From: Rhizobiales bacterium 62-17
Lineage (GTDB): Bacteria > Pseudomonadota > Alphaproteobacteria > Rhizobiales > Beijerinckiaceae
Direction of reading: 5' to 3'
DNA: 64,000 nt
Assembly (NCBI GenBank): GCA_001898965.1
Contig: MKVW01000009.1
Coordinates: 1,840,818-1,904,817, forward strand
Shown: positions 19,989 through 28,809 of the stretch, one piece after another
How the letters are laid out: each line of letters opens with the position of its first letter
Position numbering within the stretch: the first letter of the stretch is position 1
Translations under genes and position numbers: made by a program
Notes under the pieces: model-generated
What the model saw: only the letters and a program-made list of their open reading frames with translations
What the model was told of the DNA's origin: nothing
Database searches by the model: none

Positions 19989-20164
19989 GGCCTGCCTCCC
20001 AAAACTTCTGTTTTCAGGAGCCTATGCCCGATGCCCCTCGCATGCACATCACAAGCTTTCAGGGTGACGTGAAGGGGCTGTGAAGACTATGATCGAAAGG
20101 GTCCCGGGGCTGACCGTGGGAAGCTGGCCCAAGGGCGCTAACCCATCGGAATGCCTACCGGATC

Positions 20165-20180
20165 ATGTAATATATTGCAT
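20165..20180. promoter_or_regulatory. Imperfect 16-base dyad ATGTAATATATTGCAT
   Basis: ATGTAATATATTGCAT matches its reverse complement at 14 of 16 positions and shares its left half, ATGTAATATA, with the second site 124 bases downstream. Likely a lower-affinity copy of the same operator. Confidence 0.45.
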
Positions 20181-20286
20181 CTCGCCGCTTCCCGGTGCTG
20201 CATTGGCAAAGGCCGTGGGAGAGTGGCAAAAGAAACGCAAGATGGGGATGAATTGATCGAACGGGCTCGCCCGGCATATTGCCAGA

Positions 20287-20306
20287 CCATGTAATATAAT
20301 ACATGG
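20287..20306. promoter_or_regulatory. 20-base dyad CCATGTA-N6-TACATGG containing a TATAAT
   Basis: The sequence has perfect 7-base arms (CCATGTA/TACATGG) around ATATAA. A consensus -10 hexamer TATAAT (20295-20300) sits inside it, so a protein bound here could block a promoter for gcdH, whose GTG is 74 bases further on. No good -35 was seen at 17 bases. Confidence 0.5.
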
Positions 20307-20339
20307 TGCGCCGCCCAACGCATTTATCCGCCCAAACGG

Positions 20340-20358
20340 CCATACAGGGACTGTATGG
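20340..20358. promoter_or_regulatory. 19-base dyad CCATACAG-N3-CTGTATGG just upstream of gcdH
   Basis: Perfect 8-base arms around GGA, ending 21 bases before the GTG start. In RNA it would be a small hairpin ahead of the Shine-Dalgarno; in DNA it could be a third operator. Its arm CCATAC is related to CCATGTA of the upstream dyad. Confidence 0.45.
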
Positions 20359-20379
20359 GAAACTGAACTGGAGACTGTC

Positions 20380-21603
20380 GTGTCCTCAACCGCATCCGCC
20401 GCCGCCGCGACCTCGCACTCAGATCGTGCCGCGTTCGCCTGGGAAGATCCGTTCCTGCTCGAAGACCAATTGCAGGAAGAGGAGCGGATGATCCGCGACA
20501 CGGCCCGCGCCTACGCCCAGGAAAAACTGCTGCCGCGCGTCGTCGAGGCCTATGCGAAAGAGAAGATCGACCACGACCTGATCCCCGAAATGGGCGAACT
20601 CGGCCTGCTCGGCGTGACGATCCCGGAAGAATACGGCGCGGCTGGCGCCAACTACGTCTCCTACGGCCTTGTGGCGCGTGAAATCGAACGGGTCGATTCC
20701 GGTTACCGCTCGACCCTGAGCGTCCAATCCTCGCTCGTCATGCACCCGATCTATGCCTATGGCGACAATCAGCAGAAGCAGAAATACCTGCCCAAGCTCG
20801 CCAGCGGCAAAATGATCGGCTGTTTCGGCCTCACCGAACCCGATGCCGGTTCTGATCCTGGCGGCATGAAGACGCGCGCCGAAAAAGTCTCCGATGGGTA
20901 TCGCCTCACCGGCACGAAAATGTGGATTTCCAACGCGCCGGTCGCCGATCTCTTCGTCGTCTGGGCGAAGTCGGATGCGCACAAGGGCGAGATCAAGGGC
21001 TTCCTGATCGAGAAGGGCACCAAGGGCCTCTCAGCCCCGAAGATCGACGGCAAGCTGTCGCTGCGCACGTCGGTGACCGGCGAAGTCGTCATGGACGGCG
21101 TTGTCATTCCGGAAGAAAATCTGCTGCCGAATGTCTCCGGCCTGAAAGGCCCGTTCGGCTGCCTCAACCGCGCCCGCTACGGCATCGCCTGGGGCGCTCT
21201 GGGCGCCGCCGAAGATTGCTGGCTGCGCGCGCGTCAATATACGCTCGACCGCAAGCAGTTCGGCCGCCCGCTCGCCGCCACCCAGCTTGTGCAGAAGAAG
21301 CTCGCCGACATGCAGACGGAAATCGCGCTTGGGCTTCAGGCCTGTCTGCGCGTCGGTCGCCTGTTCGATGAAGGCCGCGCCGCGCCGGAAGCCATCTCGA
21401 TCATCAAGCGCAACAATGCCGGCAAGGCCTTGGACATTGCCCGCGTCGCGCGCGACATGCACGGCGGCAACGGCATCCATGGCGAATTCCACGTCATGCG
21501 CCATCTCCAGAATCTTGAGACGGTCAACACCTATGAAGGCGCGCATGACGTGCACGCGCTCATCCTCGGCCGCGCGCAGACCGGCCTGCAGGCGTTCTTT
21601 TAA
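20380..21603 (+). CDS. gcdH: Glutaryl-CoA dehydrogenase (acyl-CoA dehydrogenase family)
   Basis: 407 residues. It oxidises and decarboxylates glutaryl-CoA to crotonyl-CoA with FAD in the breakdown of lysine, tryptophan and some aromatic compounds. Family motifs: [82 protein letters not shown], and the end [28 protein letters not shown]. The Glu of TYEGAHD is the catalytic base at the position used in GCDH, and the tail closely matches the mitochondrial enzyme as I remember it. The start is a GTG with GGAG six bases upstream. It is monocistronic, preceded by three dyads and followed by a strong terminator. Confidence 0.95.
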   Translation: MSSTASAAAATSHSDRAAFAWEDPFLLEDQLQEEERMIRDTARAYAQEKLLPRVVEAYAKEKIDHDLIPEMGELGLLGVTIPEEYGAAGANYVSYGLVAREIERVDSGYRSTLSVQSSLVMHPIYAYGDNQQKQKYLPKLASGKMIGCFGLTEPDAGSDPGGMKTRAEKVSDGYRLTGTKMWISNAPVADLFVVWAKSDAHKGEIKGFLIEKGTKGLSAPKIDGKLSLRTSVTGEVVMDGVVIPEENLLPNVSGLKGPFGCLNRARYGIAWGALGAAEDCWLRARQYTLDRKQFGRPLAATQLVQKKLADMQTEIALGLQACLRVGRLFDEGRAAPEAISIIKRNNAGKALDIARVARDMHGGNGIHGEFHVMRHLQNLETVNTYEGAHDVHALILGRAQTGLQAFF

Positions 21604-21641
21604 TCGTTCTTCTGATCTCTTCAGAACGCGATCCAAACGAA

Positions 21642-21668
21642 AAGGCCCGGAGCAATGCTCCGGGCCTT
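21642..21668. terminator. Strong rho-independent terminator between gcdH and pckA
   Basis: AAGGCCCGGAGC, loop AAT, GCTCCGGGCCTT: a perfect 12-base-pair stem. AAAA precedes it and TCTGCTTTT follows, so it can serve both the plus-strand gcdH and the convergent minus-strand pckA. Confidence 0.85.
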
Positions 21669-21692
21669 CTGCTTTTGAATGGATCGTTTCGT

Positions 21693-23306
21693 TTATTCGG
21701 CGGCGAGGCGCGAGAACGGCGCGGCTTCGCGCACCTTGGCGTCGACATGGCTTTCGAAGCTGACGAAGTTCTTGCGGAACATTTCGACGAGGTGCTTCGC
21801 GGTCGAGGCGAACTCGGCTTTGTTCGACCAGGTCTTCACCGGCTCGAGAATGTGCGGCTCGACGCCCGGCACCGAGGTCGGCACGGCGAGGCCGAAATAG
21901 GGATCGGTGCGGAACGTCGCCTTGCTCAGCGAACCGTCGAGCGCGGCGGTCAGCAGACGGCGGGTGACGCGGATCGGCATGCGGCGGCCGACGCCTTCCT
22001 TGCCGCCGGTCCAGCCGGTGTTGACCAGCCAGCAGTCGACCGAGTGCTTGGCGATCAGGTCGCGCAGCATGTTGCCGTAGATGGAGGGATGCAGCGGCAG
22101 GAACGGATGGCCGAAGCAGGTCGAGAACGTCGCTTCCGGACCGGTCACGCCCTTCTCGGTGCCCGCCACCTTCGCGGTGTAGCCCGAGAGGAAGTGATAC
22201 ATGGCCTGGGCCGGATCGAGCTTGGCGATCGGCGGCAGCACGCCGAAGGCATCGCAGGTCAGCATGATGATGTTCTTGGGCTGACCGGCGCGGCCGGTGC
22301 GCGACGCATTCGAGATGAAGTCGAGCGGATAGGCGACGCGGGTGTTTTCGGTCTTGGCTTCGCTATCGAAATCGGGCTCGCGGGTCAGCGGATCGAAAAC
22401 GACGTTTTCCAGCACCGTGCCGAAACGCTCGGTCGTGGCGTAGATTTCAGGCTCGGCTTCGCGCGACAGGCGGATCGCCTTAGCGTAGCAGCCGCCTTCG
22501 AAGTTGAACACGCCGTCCTTGCCCCAGCCGTGCTCGTCGTCGCCGATGAGAATGCGGTTCGGGTCTTGCGACAGGGTGGTCTTGCCGGTGCCCGACAGGC
22601 CGAAGAAGATCGCCACGTCGCCATCGTCGCCGACATTGGCGGAGGCGTGCATCGGCATGACGTTCTGCGCGGGCAGGGTCCAGTTCAGCCAGGTGAAGAC
22701 CGACTTCTTCATCTCGCCGGCATAGTTGGTGCCGCCGATGAGGACGATCTTGCGGGAGAAGTCGAGGGCGATGACGGTTTCGCTCTTGCAGCCGTGGCGC
22801 TTCGGATCGGCTTTGAACGAAGGCAGGTCGATGATCGTCAGATCAGGGACGTAGGCGGCGAGTTCGGTCTTGTCGGGGCGGATCAGCAGATTGCGGATGA
22901 ACAGCGAGTGCCAGGCGAATTCGGTGATGACGCGCGATTTGACCCGGAAGGAGGGATCGGCGCCGCCGTAGAGGTCCTGGACGAACAGGTCCTTGCCTTC
23001 GGCATGTTTGAGGAAATCTTTGAGGAGAACGTCGAACTGATCGGGCGTGATCGAATTATTGTTGCCCCACCATACCTTGTCTTCGGTGAGCGCGTCGCGG
23101 ACCGTGTGTTTGTCTTTCGGCGAACGGCCCGTGTGAATGCCGGTTTCGGCATTGATCGGTCCGCCCGGCATGATCACCGCTTCATCGCGGCGGATCGACT
23201 CTTCGTACAGCATCGGCGCGTGCAGATTGTAGAAAACCGTGCCGAGATTTTTGAGGCCAAATTTATCAACCCCGTAGGAGGTGTTGAACGCGCCCACCTG
23301 TTTCAT
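21693..23306 (-). CDS. pckA: Phosphoenolpyruvate carboxykinase (ATP)
   Basis: 537 residues, full length. It converts oxaloacetate and ATP to phosphoenolpyruvate and CO2, the entry step of gluconeogenesis in rhizobia growing on dicarboxylates. Seen: [37 protein letters not shown] (Lys metal/substrate region), kinase-1a [28 protein letters not shown] with the Walker-type [14 protein letters not shown], and [14 protein letters not shown]. The start at 23306 gives [12 protein letters not shown], usual for the alphaproteobacterial protein. It is divergent from the ChvI region, an arrangement conserved in Rhizobiales where ChvI influences pckA expression. Confidence 0.98.
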   Translation of the reverse strand: MKQVGAFNTSYGVDKFGLKNLGTVFYNLHAPMLYEESIRRDEAVIMPGGPINAETGIHTGRSPKDKHTVRDALTEDKVWWGNNNSITPDQFDVLLKDFLKHAEGKDLFVQDLYGGADPSFRVKSRVITEFAWHSLFIRNLLIRPDKTELAAYVPDLTIIDLPSFKADPKRHGCKSETVIALDFSRKIVLIGGTNYAGEMKKSVFTWLNWTLPAQNVMPMHASANVGDDGDVAIFFGLSGTGKTTLSQDPNRILIGDDEHGWGKDGVFNFEGGCYAKAIRLSREAEPEIYATTERFGTVLENVVFDPLTREPDFDSEAKTENTRVAYPLDFISNASRTGRAGQPKNIIMLTCDAFGVLPPIAKLDPAQAMYHFLSGYTAKVAGTEKGVTGPEATFSTCFGHPFLPLHPSIYGNMLRDLIAKHSVDCWLVNTGWTGGKEGVGRRMPIRVTRRLLTAALDGSLSKATFRTDPYFGLAVPTSVPGVEPHILEPVKTWSNKAEFASTAKHLVEMFRKNFVSFESHVDAKVREAAPFSRLAAE

Positions 23307-23512
23307 TGCTGTCTCCGAACTGATCCGACAAATTCACCCGGCACTTGCCGTGCCGGCGTTTCCGATGCCCGTATCGCGGGCTCTGCCGAAAATTGAGGGC
23401 CGCACCTTTAGTCGCCCCAGCCTCCCTGAGCAAGGTTCAGCGTGACCTCATATGACGTTGGGATTAACGATTTTTGGCAGAAGACGCACGCAATAACCCA
23501 TTGTGCGGCGCA

Positions 23513-24277
23513 TCAATTCTGGCTCCGCGCCGCAACGGCGAGCTGCACGAGCGTCCGGTGAAGGGCATCCGCGGTCAGGACAGGGCTTTGAAACGTCACT
23601 CGTTCTGTGCTTTCGCCCCAGGCGAGGTCGACGCCCTCGGGATCGATGCCGGTGATCCGCCACGGGCCGTCGGCGGCACGGCAGAGCTTTGTGGCGTAGA
23701 GTCGCACCGCCTCGGCGTGATCGCTGTTCATATGAGCGATCGCCGAGGTCTCGGCCGCGAGCATCGATTCGGCGCCGTCGAGCGGAGTGCGCAGTGCCGC
23801 GCCGTCGAAATCGGCCGCCCGTGCGAAACCGCCGTTGAGATGGATCTTTACCATGTCGAGCCGGTAGAAACCGAAATCGCCGAAATCGGCATAGAGCGCC
23901 GATTTCGGATGGCGGCTCAGGAAGCGCTGCTTCAATCGGTCGCGCTCGGTGTCCGGACATTTGCGCACCTGGCCGCTGACGGTGAGACGCGGATAGGCCA
24001 GCGGATCGCCTTTGCCGGTCTCGGCGAGCAGAAGCGAGGCGCGCGCGTCGGCGGCGAGATTGCGCGTGTGAAGCGCCAGCCCCGAGAGCAACAGGATCGG
24101 CGCGCCGTCATGATCGGTCGCGACATTGACGAGCGTGGAGAATGGAGCGCCGTCTTGACCCAGCGTCGCCAGGGCGCCGGCACGGATGCTGCGCAGAAGT
24201 CCCTTCGACACGGCGATGGCGTCGTAACCTTCCGGCACGCTCGGGCGCGGTTCGGCAGGCGGATTGGTTTGCGTCAA
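23513..24277 (-). CDS. HugZ-like pyridoxamine 5'-phosphate oxidase-fold protein with DUF2470 domain
   Basis: 254 residues if started at the TTG at 24277, which has GGAGG nine bases upstream; no ATG gives a sensible start. The N-terminal part (about 15-150) is an FMN-binding split barrel: LLRSIRAGALATLGQDGAPFSTLVNVATDHDGAPILLLSGLALHTRNLAADARASLLL, then DPLAYPRLTVSG. The C-terminal part (about 165-245) is a DUF2470-like domain, ETSAIAHMNSDHAEAVRLYA, which in HugZ proteins contributes to haem binding. Related proteins take part in haem breakdown or flavin-dependent reactions. Its place between pckA and chvI is, to my knowledge, common in this order; function here is unproven. Confidence 0.88.
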   Translation of the reverse strand: MTQTNPPAEPRPSVPEGYDAIAVSKGLLRSIRAGALATLGQDGAPFSTLVNVATDHDGAPILLLSGLALHTRNLAADARASLLLAETGKGDPLAYPRLTVSGQVRKCPDTERDRLKQRFLSRHPKSALYADFGDFGFYRLDMVKIHLNGGFARAADFDGAALRTPLDGAESMLAAETSAIAHMNSDHAEAVRLYATKLCRAADGPWRITGIDPEGVDLAWGESTERVTFQSPVLTADALHRTLVQLAVAARSQN

Positions 24278-24815
24278 GGCTTCGGTCCTCCGGGGGCTTT
24301 CAAAAACGCTTCCGCTGTTGCGTCGGTGGTACGAAACCGTCCATCTTTTGTAAGCGCGGCATAAGGTCCGCAGACCGATTTCGAGCGTGCGCGCAAGCTT
24401 CCTGGGCGGATTCCTCGGCCGGCGATTGCGCCGAAACGGCGGCGATCGGGCCAGGAAAGGCCGCCGCGACGGCTCCATGACGAATCATTAATGTCATCGG
24501 CGCTGGCTCATCCACCCTCAGCAAATGGTCCGAAAACCGCGCATTTTGGCGGAAAATTAGCGGCAAACGGTGCGATTGTCGCCTGTCTGCACAGGCTTTC
24601 CTGCTGCAATGCCAGTTGGATGGGTGATTTTTGCCAATAATGGCCTATATTATGGCGATGAGTTTCCGCGCGGGTCGTCTGCCCCTTGGTGCGGGCAGCA
24701 CGGAAAGTAACGTCACAATTCTGCCCGCAATCGTGCGGAGTTTGCCGCCGCGTCAAGAAGATGCACTGCCGTACGGCCTTTCGCCGTTGGTACGGCGCCA
24801 CCACCAGAGGATTCT
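24278..24815. other. 538-base divergent region upstream of chvI
   Basis: No convincing gene; two open frames here have no recognisable domains. It should contain the promoters for the HugZ-like gene (minus) and chvI (plus). An AT-rich stretch around 24620-24655 (GGCCTATATTATGG) is the only promoter-like composition I see, without well-spaced hexamers. Confidence 0.6.
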
Positions 24816-25514
24816 ATGCCGACCATCGCGCTTGTAGACGACGATCGCAACATTCTGACCTCCGTGTCCATCGCCCTGGAAGGCGAAGGCTACCGGGTCC
24901 AGACCTACAACGACGGCGCCAGCGCGCTCGACGGCCTGCGCACCAACCCGCCCGATCTGGCCATCTTCGATATCAAGATGCCACGGATGGACGGAATGGA
25001 GCTGCTGCGCCGTCTGCGTCAGAAGTCCGACCTGCCGGTGATCTTCCTCACCTCGAAGGACGAAGAGATCGACGAGCTGTTCGGTCTGAAGATGGGCGCC
25101 GACGATTTCATTCGTAAGCCGTTTTCCCAGCGTCTGCTGGTCGAGCGCGTCAAGGCGATCCTGCGCCGCTTCAACCCGAAGGAAGCGGCGACCGCCAAGG
25201 AGACTGAGGCCCGCATTCTCGAGCGCGGCCAGCTCAAGATGGATCCGGAACGCCATACCTGCACCTGGAATAACGAGCAGGTGACGCTCACGGTGACCGA
25301 ATTCCTCATCCTGCAGGCGCTGGCCCAGCGCCCGGGCGTGGTGAAGAGCCGCAACGCCCTGATGGATGCGGCCTATGACGATCAGGTCTATGTGGACGAC
25401 CGCACGATCGACAGCCACATCAAGCGTCTGCGCAAGAAGTTCAAGGTTGTGGACGACAACTTTGAGATGATCGAAACGCTTTACGGCGTTGGCTACCGCT
25501 TCAAGGAAGCGTAA
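24816..25514 (+). CDS. chvI: Response regulator ChvI (OmpR/PhoB family)
   Basis: 232 residues: a receiver domain (1-120) and an OmpR-type winged helix (about 140-232). The acidic pocket is DDD at 8-10, the phosphorylated residue is Asp52 in [14 protein letters not shown], and the Lys of the KPF motif follows [10 protein letters not shown]. The effector domain ends with [16 protein letters not shown] and [11 protein letters not shown]. ChvI with ChvG controls envelope, exopolysaccharide, acid-response and symbiosis or virulence genes in Rhizobiales. ATG at 24816 with AGAGG five bases upstream. First gene of the chvI-chvG-hprK-EIIA-ptsH run. Confidence 0.97.
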   Translation: MPTIALVDDDRNILTSVSIALEGEGYRVQTYNDGASALDGLRTNPPDLAIFDIKMPRMDGMELLRRLRQKSDLPVIFLTSKDEEIDELFGLKMGADDFIRKPFSQRLLVERVKAILRRFNPKEAATAKETEARILERGQLKMDPERHTCTWNNEQVTLTVTEFLILQALAQRPGVVKSRNALMDAAYDDQVYVDDRTIDSHIKRLRKKFKVVDDNFEMIETLYGVGYRFKEA

Positions 25515-25603
25515 GGACGCAGTCAGATCGCTGGTTCAGGATCGATCGCAATTGATCTGATCCTGCCAGCGCACTGCGGACAAGGACTGCCGGACAAGAT
25601 GCG

Positions 25604-27403
25604 ATGAGCGTCGAAGCACAGGATGGCCAGATTCCGGCAACGGCCTCTGAGCCGGCCCCGCGCCGACGCAGCCTGGCGGGGCGTACCCGGCTGCTGCGCC
25701 GGACCTTGGCTGCGCCTTTCGCCTCCTCGCTCACCCGCCGCATCGTCGCCCTCAATCTGGGCGGCCTCGTCGCGCTGCTGATCGGCTTTCTCTATCTCAA
25801 CCAGTTCCGCGAAGGCCTCATCGACGCCCGCATCGAAACCTTGAAGACCCAGGGCGAGATCATCGCCGCGGCGATTTCGGCTTCGGCCACGGTCGAGACC
25901 GACAGCATCACCGTCGATCCGGAAAAGCTGCTGCAATTGGCGCCAGGCCAGAGCACGGGCCCGGGCGAAGACAGCGACGCGCTGGAATTCTCCATCAATC
26001 CCGACAGCGTCGGTCCGGTGTTGCGCCGTCTCGTCGGACCAACGCGCACCCGCGCCCGCATCTACGACCGCGACGGCTATCTGCTGCTCGACTCGCGTTC
26101 GATGACCGATCGCTCGACGATCCTGCGTTTCGATCTGCCTGATGGCGGCAAGGAAGAGGCGACGGTCAGTTTTCTCAAACGCGCCTGGGCGACGGTCCTG
26201 GGCTGGTTCGGCGAGCCGAGCCTGCCGCTCTATGAAGATATCGGGCTCAACAACGGTCGCGCTTATCCCGAGGTGCAATCGGCGCTGCGCGGGTCGAGCC
26301 GTTCGATCGTGCGCGTCAATTCGGCCGGCGAGACCATCGTCTCGGTGGCCATTCCCGTGCAACGTTTCCGGGTGGTGCGCGGTGCTTTGCTGCTCTCCAC
26401 CCAAGGCGGCGACATCGACAAGGTGATCACCGCGGAGCGCTGGACGATGATCCGTCTGTTCATCGTCTTCTTCGCCGTCATGCTGGTGCTGTCGTTGTTT
26501 CTCGCGCGACAGATCGCCGAACCGATGCGGCGTCTGGCCGAAGCGGCCCAGCGCGTCCGGCGCGGCATCAAATCGCGACAGGAGATTCCTGATTTCACCG
26601 AGCGCGCCGACGAAATCGGCCATTTGTCGGGCTCTTTGCGCGACATGACCACGGCGCTCTACGCCCGTCTCGATGCGATCGAGAGTTTTGCCGCCGACGT
26701 GGCGCATGAGCTGAAGAATCCGCTGACGTCGTTGCGCAGCGCCGTCGAGACTTTGCCGATCGCCAAGACCGATGAATCGCGGGCGCGCTTGCTTGATGTC
26801 ATCAAGCACGACGTGCGTCGGCTCGACCGGCTGATCAGCGATATTTCCGATGCCTCGCGCTTGGACGCCGAGTTGGCGCGTGCCGACATGGCGGACGTCG
26901 ATCTCGTCCAGCTCGTGCGCGCCGTCGTCAGCGTCGCCAGCGAAGTCAATCGTGCCGACAAAGTGAAGTTCACCATCGACGTGGCGCCGAGTGAAGAGGC
27001 GAATGCCTATCACATCCTCGGCCATGACTCGCGCTTAGGGCAGGTGGTTACCAATCTCATCGACAATGCGCGGTCCTTCTCGCCGCCCGGCGGCAATGTG
27101 CGCATCGCCTTGCGCCGCGTGCGCGACATGGGCCGCGCCAAGGCGCTGGAAGACGGCGTTGAGATCATCGTCGACGATGACGGGCCGGGCATCCCCGCGC
27201 ACGCGTTCGAACGCATCTTCGAGCGCTTCTACACCGATCGGCCGAACCAGGGCTTCGGCCAGAATTCCGGCCTGGGTCTTTCGATCTCGCGTCAGATCGT
27301 CGAAGCGCATGGCGGCCATATCCGCGCGCTCAATCGCACCGCCTCCAGCGACGGCGAGGTGCGCGGCGCCCGGTTCGTCGTCTGGGTGCCGGTCGGCAAA
27401 TGA
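25604..27403 (+). CDS. chvG: Sensor histidine kinase ChvG
   Basis: 599 residues. Layout: a cytoplasmic N-terminal tail with basic RRRSLAGRTRLLRR, a first membrane segment near 50-70, a periplasmic stimulus-sensing domain, a second membrane segment near 283-303 (LFIVFFAVMLVLSLFLA), a HAMP region, then the kinase core. The phosphoacceptor is His368 in AADVAHELKNPLTSL. ATP-binding motifs: VVTNLIDNARSFSPPG (N box), VDDDGPGIP (G1) and GLGLSISRQIVEAHGG (G2). It phosphorylates ChvI; in other rhizobia the ExoR periplasmic protein inhibits it. Starts 89 bases after chvI and its stop overlaps the hprK start (ATGA). Confidence 0.97.
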   Translation: MSVEAQDGQIPATASEPAPRRRSLAGRTRLLRRTLAAPFASSLTRRIVALNLGGLVALLIGFLYLNQFREGLIDARIETLKTQGEIIAAAISASATVETDSITVDPEKLLQLAPGQSTGPGEDSDALEFSINPDSVGPVLRRLVGPTRTRARIYDRDGYLLLDSRSMTDRSTILRFDLPDGGKEEATVSFLKRAWATVLGWFGEPSLPLYEDIGLNNGRAYPEVQSALRGSSRSIVRVNSAGETIVSVAIPVQRFRVVRGALLLSTQGGDIDKVITAERWTMIRLFIVFFAVMLVLSLFLARQIAEPMRRLAEAAQRVRRGIKSRQEIPDFTERADEIGHLSGSLRDMTTALYARLDAIESFAADVAHELKNPLTSLRSAVETLPIAKTDESRARLLDVIKHDVRRLDRLISDISDASRLDAELARADMADVDLVQLVRAVVSVASEVNRADKVKFTIDVAPSEEANAYHILGHDSRLGQVVTNLIDNARSFSPPGGNVRIALRRVRDMGRAKALEDGVEIIVDDDGPGIPAHAFERIFERFYTDRPNQGFGQNSGLGLSISRQIVEAHGGHIRALNRTASSDGEVRGARFVVWVPVGK

Positions 27404-27879
27404 GCGGTGCGGCGCCTGCCTACCATCATGCCACTGCGGTGATCGTCGGCGAGCGCGCCGTGGTGATCCGCGGCGAGTCCGGATCCGGCAAATCGACTCT
27501 CGCTCGCATGCTGTTGGATCAGGGCGCCGTCGCCGGCCTTTTCGTCCGTCTGGTTGGCGATGATCGGGTCAGTTTGGCTGCGGCCGGCGGGCGATTGATC
27601 GTGCGCGGCCACCCGGCGATTGCCGGATTGGTCGAGCAGCGCGGTGAAGGGCTGCGCGCCGTGGCCGCCGAGCCGGCTGCCGTGGTAACGGCCGTGGTTG
27701 ATTTGTGCACAGCAAAACCGGCCCGGATTCCGTCGGAGACAGAACTGGTTACCGACATCTGTGGGGTCCGGATGCCCCGTTTGGCCCTGTTAAGCCACAG
27801 TTTTGGGCCCGAAACGGCCTCGCAGGTGATATCCTTCGTCCAGCGGCAAAATGTCAGGGGGGCGAAAAAGAATGGCTAG
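27400..27879 (+). CDS. hprK: HPr kinase/phosphorylase, short alphaproteobacterial form
   Basis: 159 residues, about half of the Gram-positive enzyme: only the C-terminal catalytic domain is present, as usual in alphaproteobacteria. Walker A is GESGSGKS at 25-32, followed by RLVGDDRVSL and VRGHPAIAGLVEQRGEGLRAV, the HprK signature region. It phosphorylates HPr on a regulatory Ser, linking carbon or nitrogen state to PTS phosphate flow. The start codon overlaps the chvG stop (ATGA), so translation is likely coupled to the kinase. Confidence 0.95.
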   Translation: MSGAAPAYHHATAVIVGERAVVIRGESGSGKSTLARMLLDQGAVAGLFVRLVGDDRVSLAAAGGRLIVRGHPAIAGLVEQRGEGLRAVAAEPAAVVTAVVDLCTAKPARIPSETELVTDICGVRMPRLALLSHSFGPETASQVISFVQRQNVRGAKKNG

Positions 27880-27930
27880 AATTTGCCACTTGATAAAATC
27901 GCTGCAATGCACATTATTGCCCGCTTTCCG

Positions 27931-27955
27931 CCGGCCGGCCCTTGAGGCTGGCTGG
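27931..27955 (+). terminator. Intercistronic hairpin between hprK and EIIA gene (uses G-U pairs)
   Basis: In RNA, CCGGCCGGCC pairs over ten positions with GGCUGGCUGG, including two G-U pairs, around a five-base loop CUUGA, followed by UUUGU. It lies in the 120-base gap. It is a good candidate for a partial terminator or mRNA-processing hairpin that would separate chvI-chvG-hprK expression from EIIA-ptsH. Confidence 0.45.
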
Positions 27956-27999
27956 TTTGTGCCAGGATTGGCGGGAATTTTTATGGACGGTCAGTCCCA

Positions 28000-28401
28000 A
28001 TGATCGGAATGGTCCTGGTGACACATGGTCACCTTGCGACGGAGTTCCGTGCTGCACTTGAGCACGTGGTCGGTCCGCAAAAGCAGCTCGAAACGATTAC
28101 CATTGGTCCCGACGACGACATGGAGCGTCGGCGCAAGGACATCGTGTCCGCCGTCGAAGGCGTGAACACTGGTGATGGGGTCGTGGTTCTGACCGACATG
28201 TTCGGCGGCACGCCTTCCAATCTGGCGATTTCGATCATGGACGGCGCCAAGGTCGACGTCGTGGCGGGGATCAACCTGCCGATGCTGATCAAGCTCGCTT
28301 CGGTCCGCGACGATGCCCGGCTTGAGGATGCGGTGATTCAGGCGCAGGATGCGGGACGCAAATATATCTCCGTCGCCAGCCGGATATTGAACGGGAAATG
28401 A
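28000..28401 (+). CDS. PTS EIIA component, mannose family (regulatory)
   Basis: 133 residues of the mannose-type EIIA (PtsM/ManX/EIIA-Man-like). The phosphorylated residue is His9 in MIGMVLVTHGHLA. DMFGGTPSNLAISIM and INLPMLIKLAS are the other family hallmarks. No EIIB or EIIC gene is near, so it probably acts as a phosphate-relay regulator and not in sugar uptake, as in other Rhizobiales. Its stop overlaps the ptsH start (ATGA). Confidence 0.95.
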   Translation: MIGMVLVTHGHLATEFRAALEHVVGPQKQLETITIGPDDDMERRRKDIVSAVEGVNTGDGVVVLTDMFGGTPSNLAISIMDGAKVDVVAGINLPMLIKLASVRDDARLEDAVIQAQDAGRKYISVASRILNGK

Positions 28402-28718
28402 CAGACGACATTCTGGAAGATTGTCCGCCGACCCCTGATTTCCCCGGCTGCATCGTTCGGGAAATGCCGATCATCAATCGCAAGGGCCTGCACGCTCGCG
28501 CCACGGCCAAGTTCGTTCAATGCGTCGAGCAGTTCGATGCGACCATCTCGGTCTATCGTTGCGGCGAGACCGTCGGCGGCACGTCGATCATGGGCATTCT
28601 GACGCTGGGTGCCGGTATCGGCACCACGATCACCGTCGCCGCCCAGGGGCATGAAGCCCGTGAGGCGATCGATGCCCTGGCCGAACTGGTGGCCAATCGC
28701 TTCGGCGAAGACGAATAG
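28398..28718 (+). CDS. ptsH: Phosphocarrier protein HPr
   Basis: 106 residues; an HPr domain (about 20-106) with an N-terminal extension of some 17 residues compared with the roughly 88-residue norm. The PTS phosphorylation site is His32 in NRKGLHARATAKFV, and the HprK target is Ser63 in GGTSIMGILTLGAG. It carries phosphate from an EI (ptsP, not in the window) to the EIIA encoded just upstream, with which it overlaps by an ATGA. Presence of the Ser site agrees with hprK in the same locus. Confidence 0.96.
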   Translation: MTDDILEDCPPTPDFPGCIVREMPIINRKGLHARATAKFVQCVEQFDATISVYRCGETVGGTSIMGILTLGAGIGTTITVAAQGHEAREAIDALAELVANRFGEDE

Positions 28719-28809
28719 CTCTCCGGTTTGACTTGGCGCTGCGCATGATTAGTCTGCGCGCCAATCAATAAGGGCCTGCACAAGCAGGACCCGTTCTGGA
28801 GGAAATACC

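Larger units (their letters stand above)
19989..20379. other. 391-base divergent region between membrane-protein gene and gcdH
   Basis: No convincing gene; short open frames here have no recognisable features. The region is locally AT-rich against a GC-rich background and contains three dyad elements (20165-20180, 20287-20306, 20340-20358) listed separately. Confidence 0.7.

Noticed and set aside
21675..23396. 573-residue open frame antisense to pckA
   Set aside because: A typical high-GC antisense shadow; composition is low-complexity and pckA is full length on the other strand.
24508..24804. 98-residue minus-strand open frame upstream of chvI
   Set aside because: No ribosome-binding site, no domain, biased composition; it lies over the chvI promoter region.
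28733..28764. Hairpin TTGGCGC/GCGCCAA after ptsH as a terminator
   Set aside because: Seven-base arms with an 18-base loop and no T-tract; too weak to call, although it may contribute to ending the PTS transcript.
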